A stretch of DNA of 64,000 nucleotides, taken from positions 9,386,501-9,450,500 of the forward strand of contig NC_080567.1 of the NCBI RefSeq assembly GCF_030253575.1, given 5' to 3'. Numbering within the stretch: position 1 is the stretch's first letter; each line of letters starts with the position of its first letter. Below, piece by piece: positions 1 to 11,913 of the stretch. Origin of the DNA: Rhododendron vialii (taxonomy: Eukaryota > Streptophyta > Magnoliopsida > Ericales > Ericaceae). Below the pieces are notes generated by a model, which was given only the letters and a program-made list of their open reading frames with translations, searched no databases and was not told the origin of the DNA. Both the position numbers and the translations under genes were made by a program.

Positions 1-437
1 CTGCCGACGACGGCTAGCTGTTAGGTTGTGCGTCGTCCTGCGTGTAAAAATGGTTATAACGAGAAGATAAACATGAGCGCACATGGGAATGCCAGCTCAC
101 TCCCAGAAGCGGTTACCAGATCTATTCAGTGACGTCACATATGACGTCGCCTGACCCACGCAAGGCATGTGCCTGTACTTGGAGAGCAAGCTAAGGGGAC
201 TCTATAAATACTGAGGGAGAACGCCTGTCGACGGGTACGCACTCATATACGCAATTACTCACTCAAACCCTAGTTTGCTCCCTTTCTCTCTGCACATTAC
301 TTATTCTCTCGCCGGAGGGCCTTGCCGGGACAACCCCCGGCCCGGCCTTAGTCGTGCGCTCCCTGTGCAGGCTAGGAGAAGACTCAACCACCAAGCCACC
401 AACGGAGGAGAAGGTCGAGGATCATGGGCCACACACT
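1..437 (+). promoter_or_regulatory. LTR-like promoter and leader upstream of the plant mobile domain block
   Basis: The stretch has the build of a Tat-lineage LTR. It holds a palindromic TGACGTCA site at 130-137, a TATA box (TATAAATA) at 203-209 about 73 bases later, a leader with CAAACCCTAG, and a CGGAGGG motif near 312. The complete Retand LTRs in this window have TGACGTCA followed by TATAAATA 71 bases later, plus the same GCGGTTACC and CGGAGGG motifs. I infer this is the end of an LTR whose start lies left of the window, now driving the PMD exons. It could instead be an ordinary promoter that resembles an LTR by chance. Confidence 0.45.
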
Positions 438-2240
438 ATGGCTGGGAGAGACCCTGAGTTCCAAAGGCGTCTCCTGGGGCGCAGGCTGAGGGCGGAGAAA
501 GGGGACGCGTCGTATGCTCAGCTGTTGGAGTTTTGGACGGAGCCCCCGGAGGGTAGAGTTCAGGAGGAGCAGATGGCGAGGTGTTTCTTGTTGTATGTGC
601 TCGGTGCGTCTCTATTTCCCAACAGATGCAATCGAGTGCACTTGTCGTTCCTGCCGACCTTGAGGAATATCGGGGAGATTGCCCATTTCAACTGGGGTGA
701 CGCAGCTTTGGGGGCGTGCTACGCCTTCATGGGATCTCTTTCCCGAGGAGCTGGGAAGAGCCTTAGCAGCTATTGGCGAGTCTGGGAGGCATACCTCGAA
801 TCCTTCCTTTTCATTTTTAGTTAGCTTTCCATTCACGTACTTATATCATTTCATGCTAACCCTTGATGCTTTGAATTCTGTAGCTCTGGACATACGAGGT
901 ACTGGACATGTACCCTCCCACGACGTCATGTCCCGACGATACGATACTCCCTCGGGCCCTCCGTTGGTCAAAGGAGTATCGGGGAGTGAAGAAGGGAAAG
1001 GGTGACCTGAACGCCTATCGGCTGTACTTAGACGAGCTGCGTCCCGACCGGGTATCTATGCACCTTTGGCTTCTCAATTTACATTACCCGTGTATTTCCA
1101 TTGGATTGATTTCTTGATGCATGCTTCCCGTTGTAGGTACATTGGCGCATCTGGGATCGTTTCGAGATTCCATATGTGGCCCAGAGTAGGGAGGTGACGA
1201 GAGGGAGGATGTTGCTTGAGTCCCCTTACGGCTGGGAGTGGTACTTGGGTGACCGGGTATCACATCAGTCGTTAAGGCTGGATGCTTTTTGAGTCCCAGG
1301 GCCACTTCCTCCTTTTGTTCAGAGGACAAGCGAGTACACGCTGGAGGAGGTGGAGCGGTTCACACAGCCGGACTCTCAGCTTGAGCCATTGTTTCAGGCC
1401 GGTGCTGACTATGCAGAGTACCAGGCTCAGTGCCTGATGCAGGGCTTTGGGATCCATGCTGCCTGGGACGCCCGACGGCAAGTGCAAGGTGTTGGAGGTG
1501 GTAGGAGAGGCAGGGGAGGAAGGAGAGGAGATGGAGGCAGAGGAGGCGAGAGCTCCCGTGGTGGCGATGCAAGCCAGAGCGAGGCTAGGTTGCCTGTGCT
1601 GTCCTGGACGGTGGACGTGGTGACCGCTCAGGGAGTCCCTAGCCTTGTGGAGGTGCCACATCCTTCAGTCGAGCCTCCGGAGTTCGTTGCTCAGGTATAA
1701 TTTACTTTCATTTCCTTCGTATGTCTTATCACTGTTACTGCATTTTCTAATTCTTTCCTTTCAATGTACAGGTGACTTCGGAGTATGCTAGGGAGATGGC
1801 GGCGGCGATGATGGGCCTGGAGCAGCTGGTGCGGCAATACGCCATGGGCCACTCCCCACTTGCACTGACTCGTGCTGGAGGGATGATAGTAAACCCTTTA
1901 CTCTTAGTTGCTCTCTATTACCCTTATTCATGATTATGATGTGAATGCTTTATGAATGTTATTGCAAGCTAGAGGAGGAGCGACTCGGGGGTTACGCAGG
2001 AAGTTTGTTCGCATGCCTACGCAACAGGCTTCCTCTGCGAGCTCTCGAGAGGAGCGTCCGTCAAAGAGACAGCGGCACTCTGGCGGCATTGAGGAGGAGC
2101 CTATTGCCACTTCAGACGAGACTGAGGAGCTTACAAATATCGATCTGGAGGATACCTCTGGCAGTACTGTGCCCAGAGTGACTCGTACTCAGGAGGTTGT
2201 TAGCTCTGAGGCAGAGGAGGAGGACGAGGATGAGGACTGA
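438..2240 (+). pseudogene. plant mobile domain (PMD) gene-like block, five exons, apparently retroelement-borne
   Basis: Exon 1 (438 to about 790) encodes a recognisable plant mobile domain (PF10536-like): a segment around residues 35-110 rich in LLYVLG, NRVHLSFLP and HFNWGDAAL motifs, as in MAIN/MAIN-LIKE proteins. Further exons are about 884-1,051 (domain C-terminal half), 1,137-1,694 (ending in a Gly/Arg-rich tail), 1,772-1,888 and 1,969-2,240, with GT-AG borders. The C-terminus is a basic patch (RPSKRQRHS) followed by a run of Glu and Asp. PMD proteins act in silencing of transposons in plants, and mobile elements often carry related copies. The frame is not open throughout, so I treat it as a fossil copy. 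The LTR-like leader suggests capture by a retroelement; a host PMD pseudogene is the alternative. Confidence 0.6.
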
Positions 2241-3400
2241 GTTTCCTCTTTTGCTTTTGTCTTTTGATGGAGCCTGCGTGCTTCCTTTTATAGGGTGCCT
2301 GTTTACCCTTGGTAGGTAGGATTTTGAGCATCGGGCTTGCATGCCTTGTCTTGGACTTCGACTCATGGATCCCTTTGGGATTGTATATGCAGAGATTACC
2401 TTTTCATTGTCTTTTGTTGTTTAATTTCTTTTATTGCTATTGTTTAAAGAAAATTGAGTAACCAAGACTATTACTGTAATGTGCAACCAGCCAATTATCC
2501 AAAAATGAGTCGGGTACGCAGTTTTTGCAAGGATAGATATGCTAACAAAGAAGTAAAATATGACTGTTTTTGGAAAAATTGATGTCTCACCTGAGAATAT
2601 ACACAAATGCCCTTGTCAAAGGTTCGAATATGACTGTGACTGCCCTTGAATTCTTGACATATAACTCGGAAATTCATCTTTATGTTTAGAACATGCTACA
2701 AAACTAAGGAAATGTTGACTTTGGAAGGTGACAACTTCGAATTTTGACTCGGGACTTGAACCGGAACTCAAACCAAGTCACTTTTGACCATAGTGACCTG
2801 TGAGACTCGAAGAAATGACTTGAAACAAACCAAGACGCGATTTGACACCTTGACATGGCTTAGAAACGGGATTATGTCGACTTTTCGTACTATGACCTTG
2901 AATCTCGGGAGTTAACTCGAAACGAAACGGCCCTGAAGTCCCAAATACATGTTGGAGTGTGTTCTGGTGGTTAATAGTGCCCTGAGATACATCAAATCCA
3001 TTACATGCTTTTGCTGTCAAAAACTTCAGAAATGCAGACACAGTATGCCGCGCGAGCTTTTAAAACGCCGTGCGTTGTGTCATAAGATTCCACGGTATAT
3101 TAGTGAAATACCGTGATGATTTTTCTGGTTTGGATATGCCGCACGTGGCTTCAATATGCCGTGCGTGGTTGTTTTTTTGACAACCTGCATTTTGTTATTT
3201 CCCAAGACGGATTTGCACGATGGTTGAAGTTTGACTTGTGTAGTGGCATTTCTGAGCCAGTGCATGTCTGTATTGTGTTCCCATGCTATGACCAAGCCTT
3301 TTCTTATGCAAGACTCATGGGAAATTTGAACTTTTGAAACCCGAGGCACTTTGAAAGTTGAAATTGTCTCCTCCATCCCCCTTATAAATTTTGGCCAAAT
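2241..3400. other. stretch without a recognised gene between the PMD block and the DUF7745-like frame
   Basis: The first 200 bases look like the 3' untranslated part of the PMD block (T-rich, no frame). From about 2,690 to 3,060 the sequence repeats short motifs of the type ACTCGAA, CTTGAC and TTTGAC. An imperfect inverted repeat, CACGGTAT then ATACCGTG with a 9-base loop, lies at about 3,092-3,116, followed by two ATATGCCG(C/T)(A/G)CGTGG copies near 3,136-3,168. A TATAAAT motif near 3,383 probably serves the next reading frame. I see no RNA gene. The 3' LTR of the minus-strand Ogre-like element should fall here or further left, but I could not delimit it. Confidence 0.4.
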
Positions 3401-4680
3401 TCTTTCCATCTCACTCGGCTCTTATTCTTCTGAAGCTCATTCTTCCTCTTAATGGCCCTTTCGCTCACCGGTTCGCTCCGTCCATGGCTAGCTTCAATGG
3501 AGGGCGTTGATTGGCTCAACTTCCGAGCCCATGGTCTTTACTCTATGAGGTATCTTCGCAACGTCTTTACCCCGAGCTTTTGAGGCCAGCTGCGAGTTTT
3601 TGGGATCCCGAGGTCCATGTGTTTCGTTTTGGCGAGCAAGAACTTTGTCCTACCATGGAAGAGTTTCGTGCCTACCTTGGCAGTTTCGGCTCGGGAGAAG
3701 TCATTATCCCTCTTGTTCGTGAGAGCATCCACAGGGTTCTAACCACGGTCCTTGGATTGAGTAGTGGTGCTGCCCGTTACTTAGTAAGCGATGGTCACCT
3801 CAATGTGATGCAACTTATCGAAATGTTTTCTCCTCCGGGTGATCTTACGGACATAGCTTATGAAACTCAGTGCATGACTGTCCTTTGCATGTGCCTGCTC
3901 GCGGCCTATCTTTTGGTACCCTCCACTGGTCATGCTAGTTTAGCTCTGGTCAGCATTGCCGTTCAAATTGAGGCTCGAAAGGACGTGATCCCCATGGTTT
4001 TGGCTGAGACATTGATGGGTTTGGACAAAGTTTGCTCTGGAGAGGCTGAAGCTTTCGGGATAGTCCTCTCCTCCTACAGGTTGGCTTCTCACTTAGCTCT
4101 CCCTTTTCGGGTTTTTCCCACATTCTCATTTTACCTCAATGCTCGATTCGGCTTTCTATGGTTTCTTACTTGTTTTTCTCTCTTTGGTAGATCTGGCTTT
4201 GTGATAGGGTGAATGTGTTGACCATTCCTCCCGGCAATTGGGCATATGAGGCTAGATTGTTGTCCCTCCGATGCTTTGAGTTCGAGGACAGGTGCGTTCT
4301 TGAGTTGGTCAACTTCTTTAGGCGTCTGCGAGCAGAGATAGTTTCGTGGAGGCGTTCATGGCTAGATTGCCCTCCTATGACTGTGCACTTCATGGGCCCC
4401 TAGTGGGTCGTCCTTGCTGGTTTGGAGGCCTTTACTTTCTATATCCCATACCGGATTCAGCGTCAGCTTGGCCTTAGACAGGAGGCCCCTGCAGAGGTCA
4501 TGGTCGATGTTGTTTTGCCCTTATTTCTCCACTCCATTCTTTGCAACTATCAGCGGCTTTGGAGAACTCGTGAAGTGACTGATGCACATCCTTACCCATC
4601 CGTGATGGTTCGTAGGAGCTGTCGGAAATGGCTTAAGAGGGATATTGCCGCGAGGGCTGGGGCCCAAGGAAACTAACTCA
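3400..4680 (+). pseudogene. DUF7745-like open frame lying antisense behind an Ogre-like pol
   Basis: A spliced-looking reading region. The first part (3,511 to about 4,190) begins with PWSLLYE, followed by a block with SFWDP, FRFGEQELCPTMEEF and AYLG. The second part (about 4,192-4,676) has WLCDRVN, a glycine/proline turn and a basic C-terminus. These blocks match the plant family annotated as DUF7745, common near retrotransposon sequences and of unknown function. It lies on the strand opposite to the neighbouring Tat/Ogre pol, between integrase and the expected 3' LTR. That is the position where Tat-lineage elements are known to carry extra, often antisense, frames. A TATAAAT at about 3,383 and a pyrimidine-rich leader precede it. 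It looks broken and is treated as a fossil. Confidence 0.55.
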
Positions 4681-5165
4681 ATCCTACTACCCTAATTACG
4701 GAATAAATTGTGGACCCTGTTTTCATTATGTTGCTCTTTTATTTTCAAAAGTCATGCTCAGCCTTATGCACTATAAGCAGTTATCATAATAAAATGAGTC
4801 GTGGAGGGTTTCCCCTTTCTTGATTCAATGCTTTGAATTCTTGCAACCTAAATTTTTATTTTGATTGATCATGACCAGGCCTTAGAGTAAGGCTGCCTAC
4901 GTATCCTTATGGTAAAGGAATCGGGTCATAACGTAGTTCAGGTTAAGGTTCGCTCTGATTTTTGACACTCTCCTTTTGCGCTCTAAATTTTGCCTAGTAC
5001 CCCCCTTTCGGATTTTCAGTCTAGCGAGCTCATTTATTGCATGCCTTAATTTTTGCCTAGGACGCCCTTGCGGGTTTTCATCCTAGCAGGCTTTTGCTCT
5101 AACTTTTGCCTGGGTCTGCCCGCCCTTGCAGTTTTCAGCCCAGCGAGCTTTTCTCAGGGATAATA
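4681..5165 (-). repeat. Tat/Ogre untranslated region with three hairpin-forming repeat units
   Basis: Between the DUF7745-like frame and the integrase end lies a conserved-looking region that includes GCCTACGTATCC (near 4,891) and GGTCATAACGTAGTTC (near 4,924), motifs I associate with untranslated parts of plant Tat/Ogre elements. Three related units follow at about 4,988-5,030, 5,051-5,092 and 5,104-5,152. Each starts TTTTGCCT(A/G)G and returns through a partly complementary (C)CTAGC or CCCAGC before GAGCTT or AGGCTT, so each can fold into a short hairpin. Function is unknown; candidate roles are transcript end formation or RNA packaging. Confidence 0.4.
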
Positions 5166-8100
5166 GCGCTTAAGTTGATCCAGGTTGACCAAAGTTGAAA
5201 ATTCATTTCCGTCCAAGTCAATGAGTTGCGTAGCTCCTCCGGATAGGATGGTCTTGATGATGTACGGCCCAGACCACTTTGGTCAGAACTCCCCGCGTGG
5301 ATCATAGACTGGGGCCCGGATTTCCTTTAAGACCATGTCGCCTTCTGCTAAGTCCTTAGGCCTTACTTTCTTATTGAACACACAAGCAATCCTTCTCTAA
5401 TACCCCTAAATATGATAGAGAGTCCTTAACCGACGCTCACCAAACAACATGAGCTCTTCAAATCGATTGCTCAACCATTTTGCCTCCTGGACCTCACACT
5501 CGATCATAGTCTGAAGAGATGGAACTTCCAACTCAATGGGAACTACAGCCTCCATACCATAAACTAGAGAGTAAAGAGTTACCCCCATTGGTGTACGTAT
5601 GGATGTGCGATATCCCCATAATGCTAGCGGTAATTGCTCATGCCAATCTCTTGTGGATTGAATGGTCTTTTCCAAAATAGCTTTGATTGTCTTATTGGTT
5701 GCTTCCACGGCCCCGTTGGTCTGCAGCCAATAGGTGGTTGACTTGTGTACTTGAACTTGGAACTCATTCAAGACTTCCCTGGCTCTTCCCTTGAAATGAA
5801 CCCCATTGTCAGATACGAACGCCTGAGGAACTCCATACCGATAGATGACGTTTTGTTTGATAAAGTGTGCGAGCTGAACTGTAGTTAGAGTGGCGTAAGA
5901 ACCAACTTCCACCCATTTCATGAAGTAATCAATGTCTACTAAAATGAATTTATGGCCATTGGACGCAGCTGGTACAATTCTTTCGGTGACGTCGATTCCC
6001 CATACTAAGAAAGGCCACGGTGAGGTCATTTGATGCAGTTCGGAGGGCGGGACATGCGTGAGGTTGGCATGGACCTGGCACTTGTGGCAACACCGCACGT
6101 ATTCCACACATTCTGTCTAAGGATCTTCTTAGCAAGCATCATGCCGTTCATGTGAGGGCCGCACACACCTTCTTGAATCTCTTCCATCACCCTTCTTACT
6201 TCTGCACCATAGACACATAATTTGTGCATGCCACAATGTGACCTTCGATACAAATTTCCTCCGCAGATGATGTATTGAGCCGCCATCCTTCGGAGGGCAA
6301 TCTTGTCTTTCTTACTTGCTTCAATGGGGTATTCTCCTTTTTCCACGAACCTCCAAATGTCGTAATACCAGGGGTGACCATCATCGGGCTCGTCAATAGT
6401 CATGACATGTTGATATACCGGCGTATCTCTTTGTTCGATCACAATCGGCCTTAGCTTCACACCGAGAGGGAGTTCGACCATAGATGCTAAGGTCGCCAAG
6501 GCATCTGCGAATCGATTTTTGAGTCTCGGCACATGAGTGAAAGTCACCTTATTGAAATGGGGGATGAGATCTTCGAGGTCCTGATGGTATGGCTTCAGTT
6601 TTTCCTCCTTGACTTTCCAGTCCCCGTTGGCCTGTGACACTAACAAGTTAGAATCTCCCACCACTTCCAATTTCTCTATGCCGATCTCAATTGCTACTTC
6701 CATTCCCACAATGCAAGCCTCATATTACGCTTGATTATTGGTAACCTCAAAGTTTAGGTTGAAGGCGAGTGGGATGTGAGACCCGTCGGGTGCTATTAAT
6801 AGTACACCAATTCCAAACCCCTTCTAATTTGCAGCACCATGGAAGTATAACCTCCAAACATCCTCAGCCAGAGTCATTACATCTTCATCGGGAAACTGAA
6901 ACTCAACATCTTCACCTCCCTTGACTGGGCAGTCGGCCAGGAATTCAGCAACAGCGCTCCCCTTTACAGATTTCCCGGTAACATATATTAATTCGAATTC
7001 TGCTAGCATTAGTAACCATCGTGCCATCCTCCCGGTGAGAGCTGGTTTCTCAAACAAGTACTTGAGAGGGTCCATTCGAGAAATCAACCTTACTGGGTAG
7101 GCTAGCATATAATGTCTCAACTTTTTAGAAGCCCAAACGAGTGCCCAGCATGTTTTCTCCAGCGGAGTATAACGCTCTTCGCATCCCACCATTTTTTTGC
7201 TCAGATAGTAGACAGCCCTTTCAACCCCATCGTCTCCTTCCTGTGCCAACATACACCCCATGGAGGACGGAGTGACTGATAGGTATAGGATCAAAGGTTT
7301 TCCCAACACAGGGGGTGTCAACACTGGCGGACTCCGTAGATAAGCTCGGATTGCTTCAAAAGCTGTTTGGCACTTATCGTCCCATTTGAACGGCACACCC
7401 TTCTTGAGCAAACGGAAGATTGGTTCACAAGTCGAAGTTAGATTGGTAATGAATCGACTAATAAGCTGTACCTTGCCGAGAAAACTCCTCACATCCTTCT
7501 CTGACCGTGGCAGTTCCGTTTCTAGAATGGCCTTGATTTTTGACGGGTCAACTTCAATACCACGAGTGGTAATCATGAATCCGAGCATTTTTCCAGTTGT
7601 GACCCCGAACGTGCATTTTGCTGGATTAAGGCGCATCTTATACTTCCTGATCCTTTTGAAGAACTTCTTGAGTGCAAGCAGGTGCCCTTCTCGTTCCTTG
7701 GCTTTGACAATCATGTCATCAACATAGACTTCCACTTCTTTGTGGATCATCTCATGCAACAAGGTCGTGGCGGCCCACTGGTAAGTAGATCCTGCATTCT
7801 TTAATCCGAAAAGCATTACCCAATAGCAAAAAGTTCCCTATTTAGTGACAAACGTGGTTTTCTCTAGATCTTTTGGGGCCATTAGGATCTGGTTGTATCC
7901 TAAAAAGCCATCCATGAAGGAAAGTAAAGCATGCCCAGTAGTGTTGTCAACTAGCACATCGATGTGAGCCAAGGGAAAGTCATCTTTTGGACTTACTTTG
8001 TTGAGATCCTTGAAATCAGCTCAGACCCTAATCCTGCCATCCTTTTTAGGGATGGGAACAATATTTGCGACCCATTGTGGATATTCGGTTACCATTAGAA

Positions 8101-8770
8101 ACCCTGCATCGATTTGTTTAGTGACTTCTTCCTTTGTCTTAAGCACCCAATCAGGTCTCATGCGTATTAGTTTCTGTTTTACGGGTTTTGCATCAGGATA
8201 AAGGGCGATCCGGTGTTCCACAATTTCGGGATTGATTCCGGGCATATCAGCATGTGACCATGCGAAAACATCCTCGAATTCTTTTAGCAAACTTATGAGA
8301 GCTTGACGCTCTTCCGCAGACAGCACGGAACCGATCTGAATCATTCGGGGATTCCCTTCATTTCTCAAATTTATTATGACAACTTCTTTTTTTATAGGCT
8401 GAGCGTGCCTTTCGTCTTCCCTTTCAACTAGGGATCGGATCTCTTTAGGAATGTCCCTATCGAAATCGATCTCTTCGTCATCAGGGTCGACACAATTTAT
8501 TTCAAAATTAGGGAAGTAGGCGGAATCAGATTTGTCTATTCCATCATTAACAGAGGCCTCAGGGCACCATACACACGGGTAGACTCAAATTCAAAGTACA
8601 GACCATGAGGAGCGGGGCCCAGAGGCACCAACTCTGACTCAACAGACTCAGAAGACTCAGATGACTGGGACTCAAACTCAGAGTTAGACCCTCTTTTTTG
8701 TGTATATACAGGTATATACACAAAAGGGGTGCTCGGATCAAGCACTCTACACACCTCGGATGCCGTTGAT
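5165..8770 (-). mobile_element. Ty3/gypsy Tat lineage (Ogre-like) pol remnant, broken
   Basis: Reading on the minus strand from about 8,370 down to 5,170, I see reverse transcriptase (start near 8,368; YVDD-type catalytic block near 7,715), the classical RNase H, a second archaeal-like RNase H (about 6,840-6,450, with DSNLLVSQANGDW and HVPRL), and integrase (zinc-finger region near 6,100; core with DYFMKWVE and FVSDNG near 5,950-5,800). Two RNase H domains mark the Tat branch, and the sequence style fits Ogre. The gag and protease regions and both LTRs are not recognised. The element is clearly old, with perhaps four or more breaks in the reading frame. Together with the antisense DUF7745-like frame at 3,400-4,680 it forms one decayed element. 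Confidence 0.85.
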
Positions 8771-9033
8771 TCCCGTAATGGGCCCCTCGGTTTTTTTTTT
8801 TAGAATTTTTTGATGGCTCGGATCGGCTGTCCGGTGGCCGGAGACGGCCCGGCGCGGCCGGTCAGTACGAAATCCCTCCTCGGCCGTCGGTACCTATATC
8901 ATTTCTGTTTTATTTTTGGCTCATGAGTGTTATATAAATGCCTAATCTCAGCACCTTAATCAATATATGAGTTATTTAAAAAATATAAAACAATTAATCA
9001 GAAGTCCCTTACATAGAGATGCTTATCCAACCG

Positions 9034-9090
<57 letters not shown>
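8771..9090. repeat. gene-free spacer ending in a long (AT)n microsatellite
   Basis: A poly-T run near 8,790, a GC-rich patch near 8,830-8,890 and AT-rich DNA lead into an almost pure (AT)n tract from about 9,037 to 9,092. Helitrons insert between A and T, so the tract is a natural landing site for the Helitron end that follows. No coding potential is seen. Confidence 0.7.
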
Positions 9091-9094
<4 letters not shown>

Positions 9095-11407
9095 CTATCT
9101 CCTACCGTGAATAATAAGGGGAGGCTTTCGGTGGACAACTTTCAATTTGGGACCAATTTGCCCTTTAATTTCCACCATTTTACAGATTGCCCAGGGTATG
9201 ATTTGGCACGATTTTTCCAATTATGTCCCCTACATGTTTCTGGCCGCGTGGTCTGCCCGGGGTGGTTTTGTCATTTTCCAGCCTGGGCCAAAAAACGTGA
9301 ACGTGATTGCGCCACGTCTCCCTGTGTCCTTTGCTTCGTTTTCTTTTTCTTTTTCTCTGGTTCAGAGAAAACAGCGAGAGAGAGAGAGGAGTTTGGGGGT
9401 ACCTTCCGTTCCTCTGCTCTGCCGCTTGCCGTCGAGAGGTATTCCGCGGGATTCGTGATCGATTTCGTGCGTCGATCCTCTCCTGTCTTCCTTGAAGCGC
9501 TGGGGGTTGGTACTGTGCAACCAAGAGGTTTCTACTCGCTTTCTTCTGGTGTTTTCTCCCGGTTCCGGTTCTACTTCCATCTGTGTCGTCGTCTCGTCCG
9601 GTGGGAGGTGAGTGCTCTCGGATCTCTGGTTTAGGGGTTTTTCTCCTCTGATTTTTTTTTTAGAGGCGCTTTGTTTCCGGCTTCCCTCGATTTCTCGATG
9701 TGGTTGTTTTTCCCTGGAGTGTCGGTGTGTTGGTGGTTGTGTGTGTGGTGGGTGCATTTGTCTTGTTTATTGTTGTTTGTGGTTTTGGGTCGTGGGTTTT
9801 GGATTCGGCGTTAAGATCGTAAAGCAACGGGAGGAACTGAGGTGGCCGCCGACGGATTTGGGTCTGGGCTGGCCCGATGTATTCCACGGCATCTGTGATT
9901 GACGGGTGGCGGCGATGTAGTAAAGTGGGTTCGTTGTAACTATTCTGACCACTTTGCTGGTTTTTTGCTATGGATTCCCTGTTTCCATTTAGTGCATGTA
10001 ATGTGTTTTTTTTGCTTCGTGTTTGGGTTGGGGACTTGATTAATTTTATGTTGCTTCTTTAGGTTTATGCGTTTTGTTCTTTATTAGGTTTATAGTCGAG
10101 ACTCGAGAGTTTGTGTATCGCTTCTTTTGCATTAGCTTTTCCTTGAATTTACGGGTTCTGTTGTCCTCTTCCTTCTCCTGGTAGCGTGGATTGTTCTGAT
10201 CTGTTTTGTCTCCAGCAGCTTATGCAAGTATTTGCCTATTTTGGACCAATTATGTGTGCTGAAGTTAATAAAGAGAACTGCCTATGGGTCCTGCATGGTC
10301 ATTCTTTAACCCTTTTCCAAATATAGAAGTGCTCTTTATTCTAGCTTTTACATTTTTACTTGCTTTAAAGTACAGGCCATTTAACATTGGCTATTAGTCG
10401 GGTTTTGGCTTTTATGTCTAGGGTTTTCCTGTTCTTTTTGGGTGTCTTTTTTTTCCTGTTTGTTTTGGCTGTTGTGTTGGAGGATTTTCCTGTTTGTTCA
10501 TTTGTCTTGCTGTTGTGTCTCGTGTTCTTTGGGGTGTCTTCGGCCATTAGACAGTCTTCGTGCCTGGAAGGTACATTTGTTTCTCTATTGTTACTTGTGC
10601 ACTTTATTGCTCACTACTGCATATGAGGGATCTTATTGCAACCAGTTTTTGCAACACAAACTTACTGCTGAAAATATTTTGATGTTGCAGCTGGAACCAT
10701 CGAGTTCGCTGCTTTGATTCGGGATTGACTAAACCTGTGGGGAGGGAACGAATGGCATGGCAAAGATTCCAGCCTTTCCATCAACTGTCACTATATGCTG
10801 CAGCATTGTTTCGAGGCTTCCTAATTCGGAATTCATTTACTAATCTGCTGCTGCTGGTAAGATACATTCAAAATGCTGATCATGAGTCTGCTATTTTGCT
10901 ATCTTTTCATGCTATTGCATAATTATGTATTTTATCTATTTATGTGTTGTATGTTATCTAATTATGTATATTCTGCTGCTGGCTTCTTACGCTATAATTA
11001 TGTATGTTATCTATATATGTGTTGTGTACTTGTGATTGAATCATGTGTCACATTGGTGGGAATTTTTGAGTCAGGTATGCAATTTTTTCCACAGATTTAT
11101 TCATATAAGGTTGTTCTATTTGAATCACTACTCCTTGGCTTCTCATGAACTTTCCCGCTTTTTAAGTAGTCTTCTCCTCTTTTAAGTAGTGTCAGAGTTT
11201 CTTTTATTGTTGTTAGCTAATAATGCCCAACTTGTTTTCAGAGTAACCTTTATCAGTTCCTCTGTTTCATTGCAGACACGTAATAGGGATAGCAAGAGAA
11301 GTGCATGCGAAGGGATTTTAAAGGACATGGAAGGATTCTGGCATTAGGCGTGGTTGTTGGCTTCCCTTTTGAATCTTTTAAATCTTGAATTGATATTTTG
11401 CCAATAC

Positions 11408-11453
<46 letters not shown>

Positions 11454-11537
11454 TTCAGTTCAAATGTGCATTTACCATTTTACAATCATGAGCATTTTAT
11501 TTCTTGTTTTGTGTGACTGTACAGACTGTGCTATATA
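9091..11537 (+). mobile_element. Helitron 5' terminal region with intron-bearing leader, partial copy
   Basis: The stretch starts A|TCTCC at 9,090/9,091. At about 9,120-9,200 it carries a leader block (TTTCGGTGG ... CAATTTGGGACCAATTTGCCC) that recurs at about 11,567-11,640 and, more diverged, at 15,611-15,680. The three blocks are the shared 5' ends of one Helitron family. A short GA tract near 9,372 and a splice-donor-like GAG|GTGAGT near 9,607 follow, then exon-like pieces ending at donors near 10,570 and 10,858 and an acceptor near 11,277. No protein was recognised in these pieces. No hairpin plus CTAG terminus was found before 11,537, so this is a 5' fragment or the outer part of the next element. 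An (AT)n tract lies at about 11,409-11,449. Confidence 0.5.
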
Positions 11538-11862
11538 TCCAAGAGCGTTAAATAAAAAGGAGGAGAGTTTCGATGTGCCATTTTCCAATTTGGGACCAAT
11601 TTGCCCTTTAATTTTGCCCATTTTACGGATTGCCCAAGGCATGCCAATCCTTTTTTTTTTCTTCTCCCGGTTAATGTGTGTTGTACTCATCTCCCCTCAC
11701 AACACCTCTCTCTCGCCTCCCTCTCTCTGTTCACTCCCTCTCTGCCCCTCCAGTCCACCACCACTGCACCACACCACCACACCGCCTTTCTTCTCCATCA
11801 ACGGCATCACCATCAGGTGTTTCTCTCTCTATCTCTTCCCCCATTTTGCTTTTTTTTTTCTC

Positions 11863-11868
11863 TTTTTT

Positions 11869-11911
<43 letters not shown>
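11863..11911 (+). repeat. T16-G33 homopolymer pair
   Basis: Sixteen T followed by 33 G within the Helitron leader. A run of 36 C occurs at 28,736-28,771 in the same Helitron territory. Length at such sites is often uncertain in assemblies. Confidence 0.85.

Positions 11912-11913
<2 letters not shown>

Noticed and set aside
3092-3116. Inverted repeat CACGGTAT/ATACCGTG as a terminator or RNA gene
   Set aside because: It is a single short hairpin in plant DNA with no transcript context or repeat partner, so no function can be supported.
9180-9757. Arg/Ser-rich minus-strand frames over the Helitron leader
   Set aside because: They are shadows of GA and CT tracts, have no domain, and are not shared between the leader copies.
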